DNA of 64,000 nt from the NCBI RefSeq assembly GCF_015767675.1, contig NZ_CP065217.1, positions 310,001-374,000 on the forward strand, written 5' to 3'. Of the stretch, positions 32,027-51,445 are shown piece by piece. The first letter of the stretch is position 1; every line of letters starts with the position of its first letter. The position numbers were made by a program, and so were the translations under genes. The stretch comes from Vibrio navarrensis (GTDB taxonomy: Bacteria > Pseudomonadota > Gammaproteobacteria > Enterobacterales > Vibrionaceae). A model generated the notes under the pieces. That model saw only the letters and a program-made list of their open reading frames with translations, was not told the DNA's origin and searched no databases.

Positions 32027-33007
32027 ATGACCCACTCCTGTCGCCTTTCTGTCGCTCCTATGCTCGATTGGACCGATCGTCATTGTCGTTACTTTCACCG
32101 TTTGATGACCAAAGAGACTCTGCTCTACACCGAAATGGTGACGACGGGCGCGATCATTCATGGTAAAGGCGATTTTTTAGCATATAACGAGGAAGAGCAC
32201 CCGGTTGCATTGCAGTTGGGCGGCTCAAACCCACAAGATCTCGCGACTTGTGCCAAGTTGGCGCAAGAGCGTGGCTATGATGAGGTGAATCTTAACGTTG
32301 GATGCCCATCTGATCGGGTGCAAAACGGCCGTTTTGGTGCCTGCTTAATGGCTGAGCCACAATTGGTGGCAGATTGCGTTGCAGCGATAAAAGAGGTTGT
32401 GGATATTCCGGTGACGGTCAAAACCCGTATTGGTATTGACGATCAAGACTCTTATCAGTTCCTCACCGATTTTGTTGCAACAGTTGCTGAAAAAGGCGGT
32501 TGTGAGCAGTTCACCATTCATGCACGCAAAGCGTGGTTGAGTGGGTTGAGCCCGAAAGAGAACCGTGAGATCCCGCCATTGGATTACCCTCGCGCGTATC
32601 AGCTAAAGCGAGATTTCCCGCACTTGACCATTGCCATCAACGGTGGCGTCAAGTCGCTGGAAGAGGCGAGAGAGCATTTGCAGCATTTGGATGGCGTGAT
32701 GATTGGGCGTGAAGCATACCAAAGCCCTTATTTGTTAGCCTCGGTTGATCAAGCGCTGTTTGGTTCTAACGCGCCGATCAAGAAACGTCGTCAGATCGTG
32801 CAAGAGATGTATCCTTACATTGAGCAGCAATTAGCTCAAGGTGCTTACTTGGGGCACATGACCCGTCACATGCTGGGGCTGTTCCAAAATATGCCGGGCG
32901 CACGTCAATGGCGTCGTCACATTAGTGAAAATGCGCATAAACCAGGTTCAGGCATTGAAGTCCTTCAGCAAGCGCTGGCGAAGATCCCTCAGGAATTAGA
33001 TGTGTAA
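32027..33007 (+). CDS. dusA: tRNA-dihydrouridine(20/20a) synthase
   Basis: FMN enzyme reducing U20/U20a in the tRNA D-loop. It has 326 residues. [16 protein letters not shown] starts the barrel, [19 protein letters not shown] holds the catalytic cysteine, and [12 protein letters not shown] and NGGVKS follow. The start at 32027 has AGGA upstream; the open frame to 31991 is not part of the family. A terminator follows at 33048. Confidence 0.95.
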   Translation: MTHSCRLSVAPMLDWTDRHCRYFHRLMTKETLLYTEMVTTGAIIHGKGDFLAYNEEEHPVALQLGGSNPQDLATCAKLAQERGYDEVNLNVGCPSDRVQNGRFGACLMAEPQLVADCVAAIKEVVDIPVTVKTRIGIDDQDSYQFLTDFVATVAEKGGCEQFTIHARKAWLSGLSPKENREIPPLDYPRAYQLKRDFPHLTIAINGGVKSLEEAREHLQHLDGVMIGREAYQSPYLLASVDQALFGSNAPIKKRRQIVQEMYPYIEQQLAQGAYLGHMTRHMLGLFQNMPGARQWRRHISENAHKPGSGIEVLQQALAKIPQELDV

Positions 33008-33047
33008 AATTGACCACTAGCAGGTAAAAATTACCATCTCTACTCAA

Positions 33048-33090
33048 AAAGCCAGCCGACTTTTTCAATCTTCAGGTTGGCTTTTTCTTT
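33048..33090 (+). terminator. Terminator after dusA
   Basis: The stem AAGCCAGCC / GGTTGGCTT (one G-T pair), with a long loop, is followed by a T-rich run. Confidence 0.7.
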
Positions 33091-33121
33091 TATATCATTA
33101 AGTTAAATTTTTTTTGAAAAC

Positions 33122-33138
33122 TTGGTACGGAACCTGCT
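33122..33138 (+). promoter_or_regulatory. Sigma-54 promoter of pspG
   Basis: TTGGTACGGAACCTGCT has GG at 33124-33125 and GC at 33136-33137 with exactly 10 bases between, the -24/-12 geometry of RpoN promoters. It ends 23 bases before the pspG ATG. In E. coli pspG is driven by sigma-54 and PspF, so the same control is likely here. Confidence 0.75.
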
Positions 33139-33161
33139 CTAACGAATAAAAACAAAGGAGA

Positions 33162-33386
33162 ATGGCTATGTTCGAGTTGATTTTTATTCTGGTCTTTGCT
33201 GCAACCTTATTGGTGACAGGCATTACAATGATGACTGTCTTTGCCGCTACCGCGATAGCACTGGTGGTGATGCTACTGTTGGGCATGCTCGGATTTGTCT
33301 TGAAACTATTACCTTGGTTGATTGTGATAGCGGTCGGTATTTGGTTCTTTAAGCATGTGGTTGCCTCCCCAAAGTGTAAATCGTAA
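33162..33386 (+). CDS. pspG: Phage shock protein G
   Basis: This 74-residue inner-membrane protein of the envelope-stress (Psp) response has two or three hydrophobic helices covering most of its length (FELIFILVFAATLLVTGI, then LLGMLGFVLKLLPWLIVIAV). The conserved KLLPWL matches E. coli PspG. AAGGAG precedes the ATG. It is monocistronic, separated from the main psp genes, and behind a sigma-54 promoter. Confidence 0.88.
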   Translation: MAMFELIFILVFAATLLVTGITMMTVFAATAIALVVMLLLGMLGFVLKLLPWLIVIAVGIWFFKHVVASPKCKS

Positions 33387-33484
33387 GGTCCGGTGATTTT
33401 ATGCAGAGTGTGCGCTGAGAGTGTGATAGGATCTGCCCTCTGCGTAATCTCTCATTTATCTAGCTATACCGGAGTATCAGTTTC

Positions 33485-34147
33485 ATGCTTAGAACCTTGG
33501 CAATATCGGCCGCAGCCTGCACCTTGTCTCTCAGCTTTCCTTTGCTTGCGGACTCGGATCTTGATTTTACCGCCGGCGCTGAGTTTTGGAACGTTAGCAC
33601 CAAGGTAAACGAAGTGAAGCGCGATGCGGTGGCAACAGGCACTGTGTATACTTCGTTAGAGCACCCAATCAAGTACTTGCCGAATGCGCGTTTGCGCTTC
33701 TCTTCGGTGGACGCCGACTACATGGCCTTTGATAAGTTGGATGCGACGTTTTACTACCAAGTGCTGGATCACGAGTTATTGCATTTTGATGCCGGCATCA
33801 CGGTGAGCGATTTGAGCAACAGTAAATACCTAGACTTAGCCACGCCCGGGGCTCAGGCAAAATCGTTTGATGAACTGATTTGGGCTTGGTATGGCTATGC
33901 GGAAATTACAGTGCCAGAGACTCAGTTTGATGTGATCGGTGAGATGAACTTCGGCGACAGCAAAGGAATAAAGAGCACCGACTTAATGGCGGGTATGCAG
34001 TACAAAATGCCGCTTGAGCAATCTCAGTTGACTCTACGTGCAGGGTATCGAGTGATTGATTTGGAATCGGACACGTTTGCTTCTTCCTTAGGTAAATCGT
34101 TCATTTTTGCCAACGGCTGGTTTCTTGGTGCGCAGTACCACTTTTAA
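33485..34147 (+). CDS. Outer-membrane beta-barrel protein, TIGR04219-like
   Basis: This 220-residue protein has a signal peptide (LAISAAACTLSLSFPLLA) followed by DSDLDFTAGAEFWN. Alternating beta strands continue to a C-terminal GAQYHF, the usual aromatic end of an outer-membrane barrel. It resembles the TIGR04219 family of small barrels in vibrios. It stands alone between pspG and a terminator. Function unknown. Confidence 0.75.
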   Translation: MLRTLAISAAACTLSLSFPLLADSDLDFTAGAEFWNVSTKVNEVKRDAVATGTVYTSLEHPIKYLPNARLRFSSVDADYMAFDKLDATFYYQVLDHELLHFDAGITVSDLSNSKYLDLATPGAQAKSFDELIWAWYGYAEITVPETQFDVIGEMNFGDSKGIKSTDLMAGMQYKMPLEQSQLTLRAGYRVIDLESDTFASSLGKSFIFANGWFLGAQYHF

Positions 34148-34179
34148 TGCCCTTTAAGTGAATGAATGGATGACAGATG

Positions 34180-34209
34180 AGGTCACTTAATTATAAGTGG
34201 CCTTTTTTT
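34180..34209 (+). terminator. Terminator after the barrel gene
   Basis: A 10-bp stem AGGTCACTTA / TAAGTGGCCT (one G-T pair) is followed by seven T. Confidence 0.8.
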
Positions 34210-34306
34210 ATATCTGTTTTTTATATCTCTAGTGTTTTTTCTCGCATAACGGCCAATCTCATCCATGCTTATTGAGAAACTAATTCATAGTCAGACAGGG
34301 GCAAAG

Positions 34307-34537
34307 ATGACCATTACTGAGCTACGGAATTTATTCAGAGAGAAGCAATTGGTTGAGGCGATTATTGAGCCATCGATTCAGGAAGGAAGTTGGGTAGTGG
34401 AGTTTCGCCATGCACGTGGCGGTTTTGTGTTGCTCACCGATAGTCATGGCGGTGAATGTCTTTATGATGATTTGGATGAGGCTTCCAAATCCGCTCTCGC
34501 AGTTGGCTTTCAGCAAGTCAGAGTCGAAGGCCGCTAG
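34307..34537 (+). CDS. Small conserved-looking protein of unknown function
   Basis: This 76-residue soluble protein starts MTITELRNLFREKQLVEAII. A helix is followed by a predicted beta hairpin (GSWVVEFRHARGGFVLLTDS), then an acidic helix (YDDLDEASKSAL) and a beta end. The layout suggests a compact alpha-beta domain. The start at 34307 has GGGG five bases upstream; an in-frame ATG at 34265 would add 14 residues with no ribosome site. It precedes cysJ by 111 bases. I do not recognise the family. Confidence 0.65.
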   Translation: MTITELRNLFREKQLVEAIIEPSIQEGSWVVEFRHARGGFVLLTDSHGGECLYDDLDEASKSALAVGFQQVRVEGR

Positions 34538-34648
34538 CCTCTTTTTGCCTTACTTCCAAAAAGTTATAAAACATGCTCATCTATTCTTTCTTGTTATTAA
34601 GAGGAGTGGTTAATCTATCGTCACGCAATGAATAAGGAAGTCGTGACA

Positions 34649-36481
34649 ATGTCTTCAGGAAACACCAAACCAAAAGAGCTCGCTGGGCTTGCAAGCCCAA
34701 TCAACGACTCGCAGCTAAACCAGCTGCAACAAACGATTTCACAACTCTCACCTCAGCAAATGGCTTGGGTGAGCGGTTATTTCTGGGGGCTTAGTCAGTC
34801 TCAGACGCTAGGCGCTTCAGCGCCGTTGACTCAGGCAACTGCACTGACCGCGGCAAAACCTGCAGGTAAACTGACCATTATCTTTGCTTCGCAAACTGGT
34901 AACGCTAAAGGCGTGGCGGAAGCTTTGGAGCATGAAGCGCAGGCTGCTGGCATCGCGGTACAACTGTTTGATGCCAGTGATTACAAAGGCAAAGATCTGG
35001 CGAAAGAAACGCACGTGATCTTTGTCGCTTCAACCAATGGTGAAGGCGAAGCGCCGGACAACGCGCTGGAGCTGCATGAATTCCTGCAATCGAAAAAAGC
35101 GCCGAAACTGCCCAACCTGCAATACGGTGTAATTGGCTTGGGTGACTCGAGCTATGAGTTCTTCTGTCAAACTGGTAAAGATTTCGATGCTTTCCTTGAA
35201 AAACTGGGTGCGAAACGCTTTATCGAACGCGTAGATTGTGATGTGGACTACGATGCGCCTGCTGCCGAGTGGCGCGCTAAAGCATTAGAAAGCGTCAAAG
35301 AAGCCTTGGTGAGCAGTCAAGCGCAAGTGGTTCAGCTTCCTGTTGGTCACGCTGCGACTTCTCACTCTCAATACAACAAACAAAATCCTTACACGGCGAC
35401 ATTGCTAACCAGCCAGAAAATCACGGGGCGCGATTCGGGTAAAGACGTGCGTCACATCGAAATCGATTTGGCGGACTCGGGCCTGACATATCAACCGGGC
35501 GATGCGCTGGGCGTATGGTATGAAAACAGCGCGCAGTTAGCGAATGTGGTCGCAGCGGCGGTAGGGCTGTCTGGTGTTGAAAGCGTCGAAGTTGACGGTG
35601 AGAGTTTATCGCTGCACAGCGCACTGGTGAGCAAATACGAAATTACCGGGGCGAATCCGCAGTTCGTCACTAAGTTTGCCGAGCTCTCTGGCAGCAAGAA
35701 ACTGCAAAAGCTGGTGGAAGACAAAGACAAGCTACGCGAATACGCGGCGAACACGCAAATTGTCGATGTGTTAAAAGAAAAGAAAACCAAGCTCTCGGCG
35801 GAGCAGTTGATTTCTCTGCTGCGTCGACTCACGCCACGTCTGTACTCTATCGCATCCAGCCAATCGGAAGTGGATGAAGAAGTACACTTGACGGTTGGCA
35901 TCGTGGAATACGATGTGGATGGTGAAGTGCGTCAAGGTGGGGCATCCAGCTATTTAGGTCAACGCCTAGAAGAAGGCGAGACGGTGAAAGTGTTCATCGA
36001 GCACAACAACAATTTCAAACTGCCTCAAGACGATTCCACGCCAGTGATCATGATTGGTCCGGGTACCGGCATTGCGCCGTTCCGCAGCTTTATTCAAGAG
36101 CGTGACAATCGCGGCGCCGACGGTAAGAACTGGTTGTTTTTTGGCGATCGCACCTTCACGCAAGATTTCCTCTACCAAGTGGAATGGCAGAAATACCTCA
36201 AATCAGGGATTTTGACGCGTTTGGATGTGGCCTTCAGCCGTGACCAGCACGAAAAAGTCTACGTGCAACACCGAGTGTTGGAACAGGCCGAGCAGGTTTG
36301 GCAGTGGCTGCAAGATGGTGCCTACGTTTACATCTGTGGTGATGCAACGCGCATGGCGAAAGATGTCCATGAAGCGCTTCTCGTCGTCGCGCAGCAACAA
36401 GGCGGCCTATCACGTGAAAAAGCAGAAGAATATTTCAATGAGCTTCGTAAAGCGAAACGTTACCAGAGGGATGTGTACTAA
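34649..36481 (+). CDS. cysJ: Sulfite reductase (NADPH) flavoprotein alpha subunit
   Basis: Passes electrons from NADPH through FAD and FMN to CysI for reduction of sulfite to sulfide. It has 610 residues. The flavodoxin domain starts with [16 protein letters not shown], the FAD domain has RLYSIASS, and the NADPH domain has [13 protein letters not shown] and [13 protein letters not shown]. It ends in the family's [11 protein letters not shown] 34649 is used because AAGGAAG lies 9 bases upstream; 34628 is an in-frame alternative. Its stop overlaps the cysI start. Confidence 0.95.
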   Translation: MSSGNTKPKELAGLASPINDSQLNQLQQTISQLSPQQMAWVSGYFWGLSQSQTLGASAPLTQATALTAAKPAGKLTIIFASQTGNAKGVAEALEHEAQAAGIAVQLFDASDYKGKDLAKETHVIFVASTNGEGEAPDNALELHEFLQSKKAPKLPNLQYGVIGLGDSSYEFFCQTGKDFDAFLEKLGAKRFIERVDCDVDYDAPAAEWRAKALESVKEALVSSQAQVVQLPVGHAATSHSQYNKQNPYTATLLTSQKITGRDSGKDVRHIEIDLADSGLTYQPGDALGVWYENSAQLANVVAAAVGLSGVESVEVDGESLSLHSALVSKYEITGANPQFVTKFAELSGSKKLQKLVEDKDKLREYAANTQIVDVLKEKKTKLSAEQLISLLRRLTPRLYSIASSQSEVDEEVHLTVGIVEYDVDGEVRQGGASSYLGQRLEEGETVKVFIEHNNNFKLPQDDSTPVIMIGPGTGIAPFRSFIQERDNRGADGKNWLFFGDRTFTQDFLYQVEWQKYLKSGILTRLDVAFSRDQHEKVYVQHRVLEQAEQVWQWLQDGAYVYICGDATRMAKDVHEALLVVAQQQGGLSREKAEEYFNELRKAKRYQRDVY

Positions 36482-38214
36482 TGAGCAGCAAGATTGAAAA
36501 CAACGTACAGGAAGTCCTTGGCGAAGTGCTCGGCTCGCTTTCTGATAATGAACGTCTCAAGCGCGAAAGTAATTTTCTACGCGGTACGATCGAACAAGAT
36601 CTGCAAGATCGCATTACGGGCGGATTTACCGCCGATAACTTCCAACTGATCCGCTTCCATGGCATGTATCAGCAGGATGACCGCGACATTCGCAATGAAC
36701 GTACCAAACAAAAACTGGAGCCGCTGCACAATGTGATGCTGCGTGCTCGTATGCCAGGCGGCATCATCCAGCCAAAACAGTGGCTGGCGATCGATAAGTT
36801 TGCGACCGAACACTCGCTGTATGGCAGTATCCGTCTGACCACGCGACAAACTTTTCAGTTCCATGGTGTTCTGAAACCGAACATTAAACTGATGCACCAG
36901 ACACTCAACAGCATCGGTATCGATTCGATTGCGACCGCGGGTGACGTAAACCGTAACGTACTATGTACCTCAAACCCGGTGGAATCTGAGCTGCACCAAG
37001 AAGCGTACGAGTGGGCAAAAAAAATCAGTGAGCATCTGCTGCCAAAAACGCGCGCTTATGCCGAAATCTGGCTGGATGGTGAGAAAGTTGAAGCCACCGA
37101 TGAAGAACCGATTCTGGGCAGCAACTATTTACCACGTAAATTCAAAACGACCGTGGTGATCCCGCCACAAAATGACGTGGACGTGCATGCCAACGATCTT
37201 AACTTCGTGGCGATTGCGGACAACGGCAAGCTGGTTGGTTTTAACGTGCTGGTGGGTGGTGGTCTGGCGATGACGCATGGTGACACCTCGACTTATCCGC
37301 GTCGCGCGGATGACTTCGGTTTTATCCCACTGGATAAAACGTTAGACGTGGCTGCTGCCGTGGTGACAACACAACGCGATTGGGGTAACCGTTCAAACCG
37401 TAAGAACGCGAAAACCAAATACACGCTGGATCGTGTTGGCGTTGATGTCTTTAAAGCGGAAGTGGAAAAACGCGCAGGCGTCACTTTTGCTGAAAGCCGT
37501 CCATACGAGTTCATCGAACGCGGGGATCGCATCGGCTGGGTAGAAGGCATTGATGGTAAGCATCACCTGACGTTGTTCATTGAAAACGGCCGTCTGTTGG
37601 ATTTCCCAGGCAAGCCGCTTAAAACTGGCGTGGCGGAAATTGCCAAGATTCACCAAGGCGATTTCCGTATGACGGCAAACCAGAACTTGATCATTGCCGG
37701 TGTGCCAGCCGATCAAAAAGCCGCGATTGAAGCATTGGCAGTCTCGCATGGTTTGATGGATAGCAGTGTCAGCGAGCAGCGTAAGAATTCGATGGCGTGT
37801 GTGGCGTTCCCAACCTGTCCGTTGGCAATGGCTGAAGCCGAACGCTTCTTGCCGGAGTTTGTCACTCAGGTCGAAGGTATTCTGGAAAAACACGCGCTGC
37901 CAAAAGAAGAGAACATCATTTTGCGTGTCACCGGTTGTCCGAACGGTTGTGGCCGCGCGATGCTGGCTGAAATCGGTCTCGTGGGCAAAGCGCCTGGCCG
38001 CTACAACCTGCACTTAGGCGGCAACCGAGCGGGAACGCGTGTGCCGAAGATGTATAAAGAGAACATCACCGATAAACAGATCCTGGAAGAAATTGATACG
38101 CTGGTGGGCCGTTGGGCGAAAGAGCGTGAGGCGGGTGAAGGGTTTGGTGATTTCACTATTCGTACCGGCATCATCCAAGAAGTGATCGTGTCTAAGAGGG
38201 ACTTTTATGCCTGA
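36481..38214 (+). CDS. cysI: Sulfite reductase hemoprotein beta subunit
   Basis: Siroheme and 4Fe-4S enzyme that performs the six-electron reduction of sulfite to sulfide. It has 577 residues (E. coli 570). The cluster and siroheme cysteines lie in [11 protein letters not shown] and [12 protein letters not shown] near residues 435-490. The ATG uses the last base of the cysJ stop (TAATG), and the 3' end overlaps cysH by 8 bases, so the three genes are tightly coupled. Confidence 0.96.
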   Translation: MSSKIENNVQEVLGEVLGSLSDNERLKRESNFLRGTIEQDLQDRITGGFTADNFQLIRFHGMYQQDDRDIRNERTKQKLEPLHNVMLRARMPGGIIQPKQWLAIDKFATEHSLYGSIRLTTRQTFQFHGVLKPNIKLMHQTLNSIGIDSIATAGDVNRNVLCTSNPVESELHQEAYEWAKKISEHLLPKTRAYAEIWLDGEKVEATDEEPILGSNYLPRKFKTTVVIPPQNDVDVHANDLNFVAIADNGKLVGFNVLVGGGLAMTHGDTSTYPRRADDFGFIPLDKTLDVAAAVVTTQRDWGNRSNRKNAKTKYTLDRVGVDVFKAEVEKRAGVTFAESRPYEFIERGDRIGWVEGIDGKHHLTLFIENGRLLDFPGKPLKTGVAEIAKIHQGDFRMTANQNLIIAGVPADQKAAIEALAVSHGLMDSSVSEQRKNSMACVAFPTCPLAMAEAERFLPEFVTQVEGILEKHALPKEENIILRVTGCPNGCGRAMLAEIGLVGKAPGRYNLHLGGNRAGTRVPKMYKENITDKQILEEIDTLVGRWAKEREAGEGFGDFTIRTGIIQEVIVSKRDFYA

Positions 38215-38980
38215 GATCGTCTCAGCTCCGAATTTGGCGGAGTTGCTAACATTGACTAAGGTGGAGCAAACGCTCGGCTTGGCAGAAGTTAACGCTTATC
38301 TGGAAACGCTAACGGCGCAAGAGCGTGTCGTTTGGGCGCTGGAAAACCTGCCGGGTACTCATGCGGTCTCTTCCAGCTTTGGCATTCAGGCTGCGGTGAT
38401 GCTGCATTTGGTGACGTCAGTCGACAAAGACGTCCCAGTGGTCCTGACCGACACGGGCTATCTGTTTCCAGAAACCTACCAGTTTATTGACCAACTGACG
38501 GAGCGTTTGGATCTGAATCTGAAAATCTACACTGCAGAAATATCGTCAGCGTGGCAGGAAGCGCGTTTTGGTAAATTGTGGGAACAGGGTGTGACGGGGA
38601 TTGAGCAATATAATCGCCTTAATAAAGTCGAACCGATGCGCCGCGCGCTGCAGGAGCTTGAAGTCGGCACCTGGTTCTCGGGTTTGCGTCGTGAGCAATC
38701 TAAGTCGCGTGCGACCTTACCGATTCTTGCGGTACAAAATGGCGTCTTCAAATTCCTTCCGGTGATCGACTGGAGCAACAAAGATGTGCACTATTACCTA
38801 AAAGACAACGATCTTCCTTATCACCCGCTTTGGGATCAGGGTTACCTGTCAGTCGGTGATACCCATACCACCCGTAAGTGGGAACCGGGAATGAGTGAAG
38901 AAGAAACTCGATTCTTTGGTTTAAAGCGAGAATGTGGGCTGCATGAAGAATCTCCTGAGCAAGACGGTTCAGGTATCTAA
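38207..38980 (+). CDS. cysH: Phosphoadenosine phosphosulfate reductase
   Basis: Reduces PAPS to sulfite with thioredoxin. It has 257 residues (E. coli 244). [15 protein letters not shown] is the PP-loop, [11 protein letters not shown] follows, and the catalytic cysteine is in the C-terminal KRECGLHE. The paired cysteines that hold the 4Fe-4S cluster of APS reductases are absent, so PAPS is the expected substrate. It is last in cysJIH with a strong terminator behind it. Confidence 0.95.
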   Translation: MPEIVSAPNLAELLTLTKVEQTLGLAEVNAYLETLTAQERVVWALENLPGTHAVSSSFGIQAAVMLHLVTSVDKDVPVVLTDTGYLFPETYQFIDQLTERLDLNLKIYTAEISSAWQEARFGKLWEQGVTGIEQYNRLNKVEPMRRALQELEVGTWFSGLRREQSKSRATLPILAVQNGVFKFLPVIDWSNKDVHYYLKDNDLPYHPLWDQGYLSVGDTHTTRKWEPGMSEEETRFFGLKRECGLHEESPEQDGSGI

Positions 38981-38990
38981 TGTGACTAAT

Positions 38991-39022
38991 ATAGAAAAAG
39001 CCGCGTCAGCGGCTTTTTCTAT
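38991..39022. terminator. Strong terminator after cysH
   Basis: A 14-bp near-perfect palindrome (AGAAAAAGCCGC, loop GTCA, GCGGCTTTTTCT) is followed by AT. It isolates cysJIH from the rRNA operon. Confidence 0.9.
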
Positions 39023-39174
39023 ATATAAAAGGGCGACTCACCGCGATCGAAGGGCTAAAAAGAATAACTCTGTGGATAAGTTGTACGCATCCTTGGGGTA
39101 AAGTTGGATAAATAAGGATTTGAGCGCCAATTCGCCACTTAAGCGTTATTTTTGTATTTTTTAATAAAAAGCGC

Positions 39175-39571
39175 TTGCCAATGTGATCGCAATCTCTATA
39201 ATGCCACTTCGCTGACACGGCAAGGCTCCATAAGGAACCAAGGCAAATCAGCAAGGCATTTTAGCCAGGTGATAAACCTGAAAAAAGTTTTGAAAAAAGT
39301 GGTTGACACAAAAACTTAACTCGCTAAAATGGCCGCCTCTTCCACGGTGACTCAGTCACTGAAGCAGGAAGAAAGCTCTTTAACAATATAAACCTATCAA
39401 TCTGTGTGGGCACTCGTTGATGATAATCCAAAAGATTTATCAATGAACTGAGTGACCAATTTGATACTTCGGTATCGAGCACAGTCAATTCAAGTTTTCT
39501 AGGAACTAGCTTCTAGGGACTAGAAACTTATCAGTATTCATTGAGCCGAAGCGTAAGCTTCAAAAAACTTT
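39175..39571 (+). promoter_or_regulatory. Promoters and leader of the first rRNA operon
   Basis: P1: TTGCCA (39175-39180), 16 bases, TATAAT (39197-39202). P2: TTGACA (39303-39308), 16 bases, TAAAAT (39325-39330), followed by a GC-rich discriminator typical of stringently controlled promoters. A boxA antitermination site GCTCTTTAACA is at 39375-39385. The leader from there to the 16S is almost identical to that of the second operon. The stretch from 39023 to 39174 is AT-rich and holds no gene. Confidence 0.8.
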
Positions 39572-41128
<1,557 letters not shown>

Positions 41129-41480
41129 TACGATACGGATAGTTTGCTTCTGCTTTTTTTAAAGCGGAAACAAATAAGTCGCGATGAGTGTTCACACAGA
41201 TTGATGGTTTTGAAGCGCAAGCTTCGAGCTGTTATTGCTCTTTAACAATTTGGAAAGCTGACAAAACAAACCTTGTCTTTAATCGATAAGCGTTTGTTTG
41301 TAAAGTTCTCAATGTTTGTCTTTAAGACAAACACCAACAAACACATTCAAGTGTTCTTGGGAATGTCACTGTATAGTGACGATTCAAAATTGAGTCCGGC
41401 AAATCAATGCTATCTCGCTCATTCAAATAATGAGATAGCGAACCTTGGTTGTTTAACGCAAAGACCCTTTCGGGTTGTAT
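41129..41480 (+). other. 16S-23S spacer without tRNA genes
   Basis: 352 bases without a cloverleaf that I can find. It contains a second boxA, TGCTCTTTAACA (41236-41247), and processing stems. The last 130 bases match the corresponding end of the second operon's spacer. This is the tRNA-less spacer class (IGS0) known in vibrios. Confidence 0.8.
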
Positions 41481-44353
<2,873 letters not shown>

Positions 44354-44461
44354 ACAACACCCAAAGGGTTTTGGTGGACTCGATACAAGAACGAATTGAA
44401 TGTGTTGAAAAGAACTTAAACAGCTTTCCGAATTATTCTCTAGAAATAGAGAGAAAGAATT

Positions 44462-44580
44462 TGCTTGGCGACCATAGCGTTTTGGACCCACCTGACTCCA
44501 TCCCGAACTCAGAAGTGAAACGAAACAGCGTCGATGGTAGTGTGGGGTCTCCCCATGTGAGAGTAGAACATCGCCAGGCT
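44462..44580 (+). rRNA. 5S ribosomal RNA, first copy
   Basis: 119 nt, TGCTTGGCGACCATAG to CATCGCCAGGCT, 108 bases after the 23S. Identical to the proximal 5S of the second operon. Confidence 0.95.
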
Positions 44581-44946
44581 CCTATTTATTTTCACTTTTT
44601 CAAAAAGTGAAGACAAAAGGTTCGACTTGTCTTTAAGTAGATAAGTCACCATAAAGTTTTAAGCAAAAAGCTTAGAGTTTTATGTTGACTTACAGAGTCA
44701 ATAGCGTATCATACGCGTCCTGCCTAAGTGCTAAGGTGCTGAAAGCAAAGCTCTTTAACAATATAAACCTATCAATCTGTGTGGGCACTCGTTGATGATA
44801 ATCCAAAAGATTTATCAATGAACTGAGTGACCAATTTGATACTTCGGTATCGAGCACAGTCAATTCAAGTTTTCTAGGAACTAGCTTCTAGGGACTAGAA
44901 ACTTATCAGTATTCATTGAGCCGAAGCGCAAGCTTCAAAAAACTTT
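44581..44946 (+). promoter_or_regulatory. Terminator of first and promoter/leader of second rRNA operon
   Basis: A hairpin CACTTTTT / AAAAAGTG at 44592-44610 may end the first operon. A promoter for the second reads TTGACT (44685-44690), 16 bases, TATCAT (44707-44712), followed by GCGTCC. The leader with boxA GCTCTTTAACA at about 44750 repeats that of the first operon. No gene otherwise. Confidence 0.7.
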
Positions 44947-46492
<1,546 letters not shown>

Positions 46493-46591
46493 TACGATAC
46501 GGATAGTTTGTTTTTACTTTTTAAAGTGAAGATAAATAAGTCGCGATGAGTGTTCACACAGATTGATACGGTTTAGATTAGAGCATTTAGT

Positions 46592-46667
<76 letters not shown>

Positions 46668-46669
46668 TT

Positions 46670-46745
46670 GTCCCGTTCGTCTAGAGGCCTAGGACACCGC
46701 CCTTTCACGGCGGTAACAGGGGTTCGACTCCCCTACGGGATACCA
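46670..46745 (+). tRNA. tRNA-Glu (anticodon TTC)
   Basis: 76 nt, acceptor GTCCCGT/ACGGGAT, anticodon loop CTTTCAC in a CCGCC/GGCGG stem, encoded CCA. Two bases after tRNA-Ala. Confidence 0.95.
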
Positions 46746-46746
46746 C

Positions 46747-46822
46747 GGGTCGTTAGCTCAGTCGGTAGAGCAGTTGACTTTTAATCAATTGGTCGCAGGT
46801 TCGAATCCTGCACGACCCACCA
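46747..46822 (+). tRNA. tRNA-Lys (anticodon TTT)
   Basis: 76 nt, acceptor GGGTCGT/ACGACCC, anticodon loop CTTTTAA, encoded CCA. One base after tRNA-Glu. Confidence 0.95.
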
Positions 46823-46853
46823 TTCCTTCCATTGGGAATTAAAATCAAGAAAT

Positions 46854-46929
46854 GGGGCTATAGCTCAGCTGGGAGAGCGCCTGCCTTGCACGCAGGAGGT
46901 CAGCAGTTCGATCCTGCTTAGCTCCACCA
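46854..46929 (+). tRNA. tRNA-Ala (anticodon TGC)
   Basis: 76 nt, acceptor GGGGCTA/TAGCTCC, anticodon loop CTTGCAC in a CCTGC/GCAGG stem, encoded CCA. Shares its acceptor and D-arm with the GGC isoacceptor upstream. Confidence 0.95.
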
Positions 46930-46942
46930 TTCTTGAATAAAT

Positions 46943-47018
46943 GGGCGATTAGCTCAGTTGGGAGAGCACCTGCCTTACAAGCAGGGGGTCACTGGTTCGA
47001 ACCCGGTATCGCCCACCA
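46943..47018 (+). tRNA. tRNA-Val (anticodon TAC)
   Basis: 76 nt, acceptor GGGCGAT/ATCGCCC, anticodon loop CTTACAA, encoded CCA. Last spacer tRNA. Confidence 0.95.
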
Positions 47019-47365
47019 CTCTTTAAATGTTTTTGTGTCACCAAATGAAGCCTCCTCTTAATGTGGATGGTGGTTTTTTCGACGATGAAAGTCTTTAAAA
47101 AGTGGATTCCTCATCGGGAAATAACACTGCTCTTTAACAATTTGGAAAGCTGACAAAGTAATTTATCTTTATTGATAGATTGCTTGTAAAGTTCTCAATG
47201 TTTGTCTTTATGACAAACACCAACAAACACATTCAAGTGTTCTTGGGAACGTCACTTTGAGTGACGATTCAAAATTGAGTCCGGCAAATCAATGCTATCT
47301 CGCTCATTCAAATAATGAGATAGCGAACCTTGGTTGTTTAACGCAAAGACCCTTTCGGGTTGTAT
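47019..47365 (+). other. Distal part of second rRNA spacer
   Basis: 347 bases between tRNA-Val and 23S. boxA TGCTCTTTAACA is at 47128-47139, and the remainder matches the end of the first operon's spacer, with processing stems for the 23S. Confidence 0.75.
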
Positions 47366-50246
<2,881 letters not shown>

Positions 50247-50354
50247 ACAACACCCAAAGGGTTTTGGTGGACTCGATACAAGAACGAATTGAATGTGTTG
50301 AAAAGAACTTAAACAGCTTTCCGAATTATTCTCTAGAAATAGAGAGAAAGAATT

Positions 50355-50473
50355 TGCTTGGCGACCATAGCGTTTTGGACCCACCTGACTCCATCCCGAA
50401 CTCAGAAGTGAAACGAAACAGCGTCGATGGTAGTGTGGGGTCTCCCCATGTGAGAGTAGAACATCGCCAGGCT
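50355..50473 (+). rRNA. 5S ribosomal RNA, second copy
   Basis: 119 nt, same sequence as the first 5S. Confidence 0.95.
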
Positions 50474-50520
50474 TTAAATTTTTAAATCCGCTTTATTTAG
50501 CGGGTTTTCCAAGTTTGAAT

Positions 50521-50596
<76 letters not shown>

Positions 50597-50610
50597 TTTA
50601 TTAAAAAATT

Positions 50611-50729
50611 TGCTTGGCGACCATAGCACTTTGGACCCACCTGATTCCATACCGAACTCAGAAGTGAAACGAAGTAGCGCCGATGGTAGTGTGGGGTTTC
50701 CCCATGTGAGAGTAGGACATCGCCAGGCT
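50611..50729 (+). rRNA. 5S ribosomal RNA, third and divergent copy
   Basis: 119 nt with the same ends, but nine substitutions relative to the other two copies (for example GCACTT for GCGTTT, GAAGTAGCGCC for GAAACAGCGTC). It keeps the 5S stems and follows tRNA-Thr by 14 bases. Confidence 0.93.
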
Positions 50730-50782
50730 TTAAATATCGTATTAGGCTTTGCCTGATAGCGGACTTACAGTCTAACTGATGC

Positions 50783-50859
50783 GGAGCGGTAGTTCAGTCG
50801 GTTAGAATACCGGCCTGTCACGCCGGGGGTCGCGGGTTCGAGTCCCGTCCGCTCCGCCA
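50783..50859 (+). tRNA. tRNA-Asp (anticodon GTC)
   Basis: 77 nt, acceptor GGAGCGG/CCGCTCC, anticodon loop CTGTCAC, encoded CCA. Last gene of the second rRNA operon. Confidence 0.95.
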
Positions 50860-50868
50860 CTTATTAAG

Positions 50869-50897
50869 AAGCCTCGCTGGAAACAGCGGGGCTTTTA
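50869..50897 (+). terminator. Terminator of the second rRNA operon
   Basis: The stem AAGCCTCGCTG / CAGCGGGGCTT (one G-T pair) with loop GAAA is followed by TTTATC. The group II intron begins six bases after it. Confidence 0.88.
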
Positions 50898-51445
50898 TCA
50901 TTGTGCGCCGAGCATGGCGTTGATCTAGGAGGTGAAAGTCCTCTATGGGCTCAGTCGAGCGAGAACCGTTAGCCTATGCAAGGGTGTTCACCGTGAGGTG
51001 AAACCTGAAGGAAGCAAACGGCAAAACTTGGTTGTGACGAACAGAAACCTGATAGTAGGCCTGTACAACTTGGGTAACCTAGCAATAGATAGAATAGCCC
51101 AATGCCTCGACGGGAAGTGTGTATAGGTAAATCAGGCATGACCAAGGGAAAGAGCAACGTCTTACCTCGGGAGAGCTCATTGCCTGTCTCAGATGAGACC
51201 AACACAGCAGTGATGTTGTGTGATGGGCAATGAGAAGTCAGCAGAAGGCATAGTACTTTGAGGAAGTACAACTCAAAGGAAGGCCAGAACTGAATATATC
51301 AAGAAGCAGTCACTATTTACTCAATGATGTGGAGTCATAGCAAGATGGAAAACATCTCTACGTCCCAATAGGCAATACCGCAAGTAAAGCTCATGGTCAC
51401 GAAGAATGACAAGCATGATCGGCGTAGAAAGGAGGACGAGTCTTG

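Noticed and set aside
50932..51271. Short frames in the 5' part of the intron
   Set aside because: This part is the structured ribozyme RNA (domains I-IV). The frames lack start signals and overlap on both strands.
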